From: Iris pallida
Lineage: Eukaryota; Streptophyta; Magnoliopsida; Asparagales; Iridaceae
Assembly: GCA_029216955.1 (NCBI GenBank)
Contig: JANAVB010023996.1
Coordinates: forward strand, 13,300,212-13,364,211
Direction of reading: 5' to 3'
Length of the DNA stretch: 64,000 nt
Positions 62,722-64,000 of this stretch are shown here, in pieces (positions within the stretch are counted from its first letter, which is position 1; the number at the start of each line of letters is the position of its first letter). The position numbers and the translations under genes are program-made. The notes under the pieces are model-generated. The model saw nothing but the letters and a program-made list of their open reading frames with translations. It ran no database searches and was not told where the DNA came from.

Positions 62722-64000
62722 GCCAGGGGTGGTCAGCAGGGGCAAGCCTATGCCATGGCAGCAGAGGATGCCGAGGTTACTGGAGAGCTGATAGCAGGTT
62801 CTATTCTTCTCGACTCTATTCCAGCTTATGCATTGTTCGATTCTGGGGCTTTCCATAGCTTTGTATCAGTATCTTTTGCGATTCGACATCATGTTATATC
62901 TGAATCGTTGCCTAGGACTTGCAAGATTACGACCGGGGGTGGCATTATCCTCGTTCGTGATATTTGTAAGGGACGAAGAGTAGTTTTGGAAGGCCGAGAG
63001 TTGGATGTGTGTTTGCTCGTAATGCCACTACCGAACTACGATATTGTACTCGGTATGGATTGGTTGAGCATGCACCATGCCAGCATAGATTGCCGCGGGG
63101 GTAGAGTTTTATTCAGAGCGCCAGGAGAGCCAGAGTTTGTATATTCCCGACGGCAGGCAGAGCAGACTTGCAGAGTTTTCTGTGGAGCTTCAGTCGAGGA
63201 GCAGCCAGCTCTACATCCATTGATTGCTGAGTTTATGGACGTATTTCCAGAGGAATTGCCTGGGCTTCCACCAGACAGAGACGTTGAGTTCTCGATAGAC
63301 TTGGTTCCAGGTGCGGAACCCATTTTACAGTATGTCTATCGGGTGAACAACAGCGAGCTGGTGGAATTGAAGAAACAGGTGGATGAGTTGCAGGACAAAG
63401 GCTTCATCCGCTCTAGTTCTTCACCTTGGGGTGTACCGGTACTCTTTGTACCGAAGAAGGATGGGTCGGTACGTATGTGTATCGACTACAGGGCACTCAA
63501 CAGTCTGACAATCAAGAACAGATATCTACTGCCGCGGATCGATGATCTCTTCGATCAGTTGAGCGGAGCTCGGGTATTCTCGAAGATTGATCTGAGGTCA
63601 GGCTACCATCAGGTAAAGGTGAAGAGGGAGGATATCCCGAAGACGGCATTCAGGACGCGGTACGGCCAGTTCGAGTTTATGGTGATGCCGTTTGGGTTGA
63701 CGAATGCTCCGACGGTGTTCATGAACTTGATGAACAAGGTGTTCCACCAGTACTTAGATAAGTTCGTGGTGGTGTTCATCGACGACATCCTGGTGTACTC
63801 GAAGACCGAGGAGGAGCACGAGGAGCACTTAAGAGTGGTCCTAGAGACTCTCAGGCAGGAGCAGCTTTACGGCAAGCTCTCGAAGTGCGAGTTCTTTCTT
63901 GACAGAGTTGACTTCCTGGGTCATGTAGTGACTGGAGATGGGATCTCAGTCGACCCGAGGAAGATATCAGCAGTTGAGGCTTGGGCAGCGCCGACATCAG
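62722..64000 (+). CDS. Element E pol: aspartic protease and reverse transcriptase (partial)
   Basis: Open for 1279 bp to the window edge, in the gag frame. The protease box is [18 protein letters not shown] and its second half [17 protein letters not shown] linker [20 protein letters not shown], typical of chromoviruses, follows. RT motifs are [57 protein letters not shown], the catalytic [12 protein letters not shown] and the thumb start [17 protein letters not shown]. All RT catalytic Asp residues are present. If expressed, it would copy element RNA, perhaps including that of A. RNase H and integrase are beyond the edge. Confidence 0.92.

Larger units (their letters stand above)
57060..64000 (+). 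mobile_element. Element E: Tekay/Del-like chromovirus, truncated by the window edge
   Basis: LTR, leader, gag, protease and RT in one orientation, inserted in the Tat pol. All gag-pol domains read in a single frame from 61384 to 64000, interrupted only by three TAG codons. It is the only element here with a coding region apart from C, and its LTR is closest to that of A. Integrase and the 3' LTR are outside. Confidence 0.9.

Overview
The window is plant nuclear DNA from a repeat-rich region. It contains only transposable elements nested inside one another; I found no ordinary host gene, rRNA, tRNA or CRISPR array. A flowering plant with a large genome is indicated by Ty1/copia and Ty3/gypsy retrotransposons of plant lineages (Tekay/Del chromovirus, Tat), a plant-mobile-domain gene, a CACTA transposon, plant TATA boxes and a short GT-AG intron. 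Very long (AT)n tracts are abundant. The species cannot be named from this sequence.

Left block, 1-26780. An old gypsy relative on the minus strand (called F here; LTR 24843-26780) was entered by a Ty1/copia element, also minus. The copia pol runs off the left edge; its 5' LTR is 13415-13751 plus about 24034-24671. Two large non-coding gypsy elements then landed in the copia. A (plus, 1855-12988, TSD AAATT) split its gag. B (minus, 13752-24033, TSD CTTTC) split its 5' LTR. A and B have 3-4.5 kb LTRs and 2.3-3.9 kb internal regions with no gag-pol, so they are LARD-like and must be mobilised in trans. Their polypurine tract matches Tekay/Del chromoviruses.

Middle, 26781-28943. This holds a decayed OTU-like protease fragment, a short array of palindromic tandem repeats, and the 3' LTR of a minus-strand Tat-lineage element ending at 28942.

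Right block, 28943-57059. This is the Tat element. Next to its 3' LTR is an extra gene on the opposite strand (plus) with its own TATA box, ATG, plant mobile domain, acidic region, 73-nt intron, coiled coil and poly(A) signal. It converges on the integrase end of the Tat pol (minus, 55682-57059). The antisense gene is cut by a CACTA deletion derivative (32089-34000, TSD ACT) and by an old Tekay-like gypsy element C (minus, 36061-54991, TSD TCAGA). C carries gag, protease, RT, RNase H and integrase. Its integrase is in turn split by element D (minus, 39296-48127, TSD AGAAT), with 4.1 kb LTRs and only 562 bp between them. One D LTR carries a 382-bp foldback MITE.

Right edge, 57060-64000. Element E (plus) is a chromovirus with a 4.1 kb LTR homologous to those of A and a gag-pol reading frame broken only by three TAG codons. 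Its protease and RT are open to the window edge. E is the best visible relative of the autonomous partner that could have moved A.

Coordinates of LTR ends and TSDs were read by eye from the sequence. Where a host reading frame is interrupted (copia gag, antisense gene, C integrase), it resumes on the far side of the insert, which is the main evidence for the nesting.
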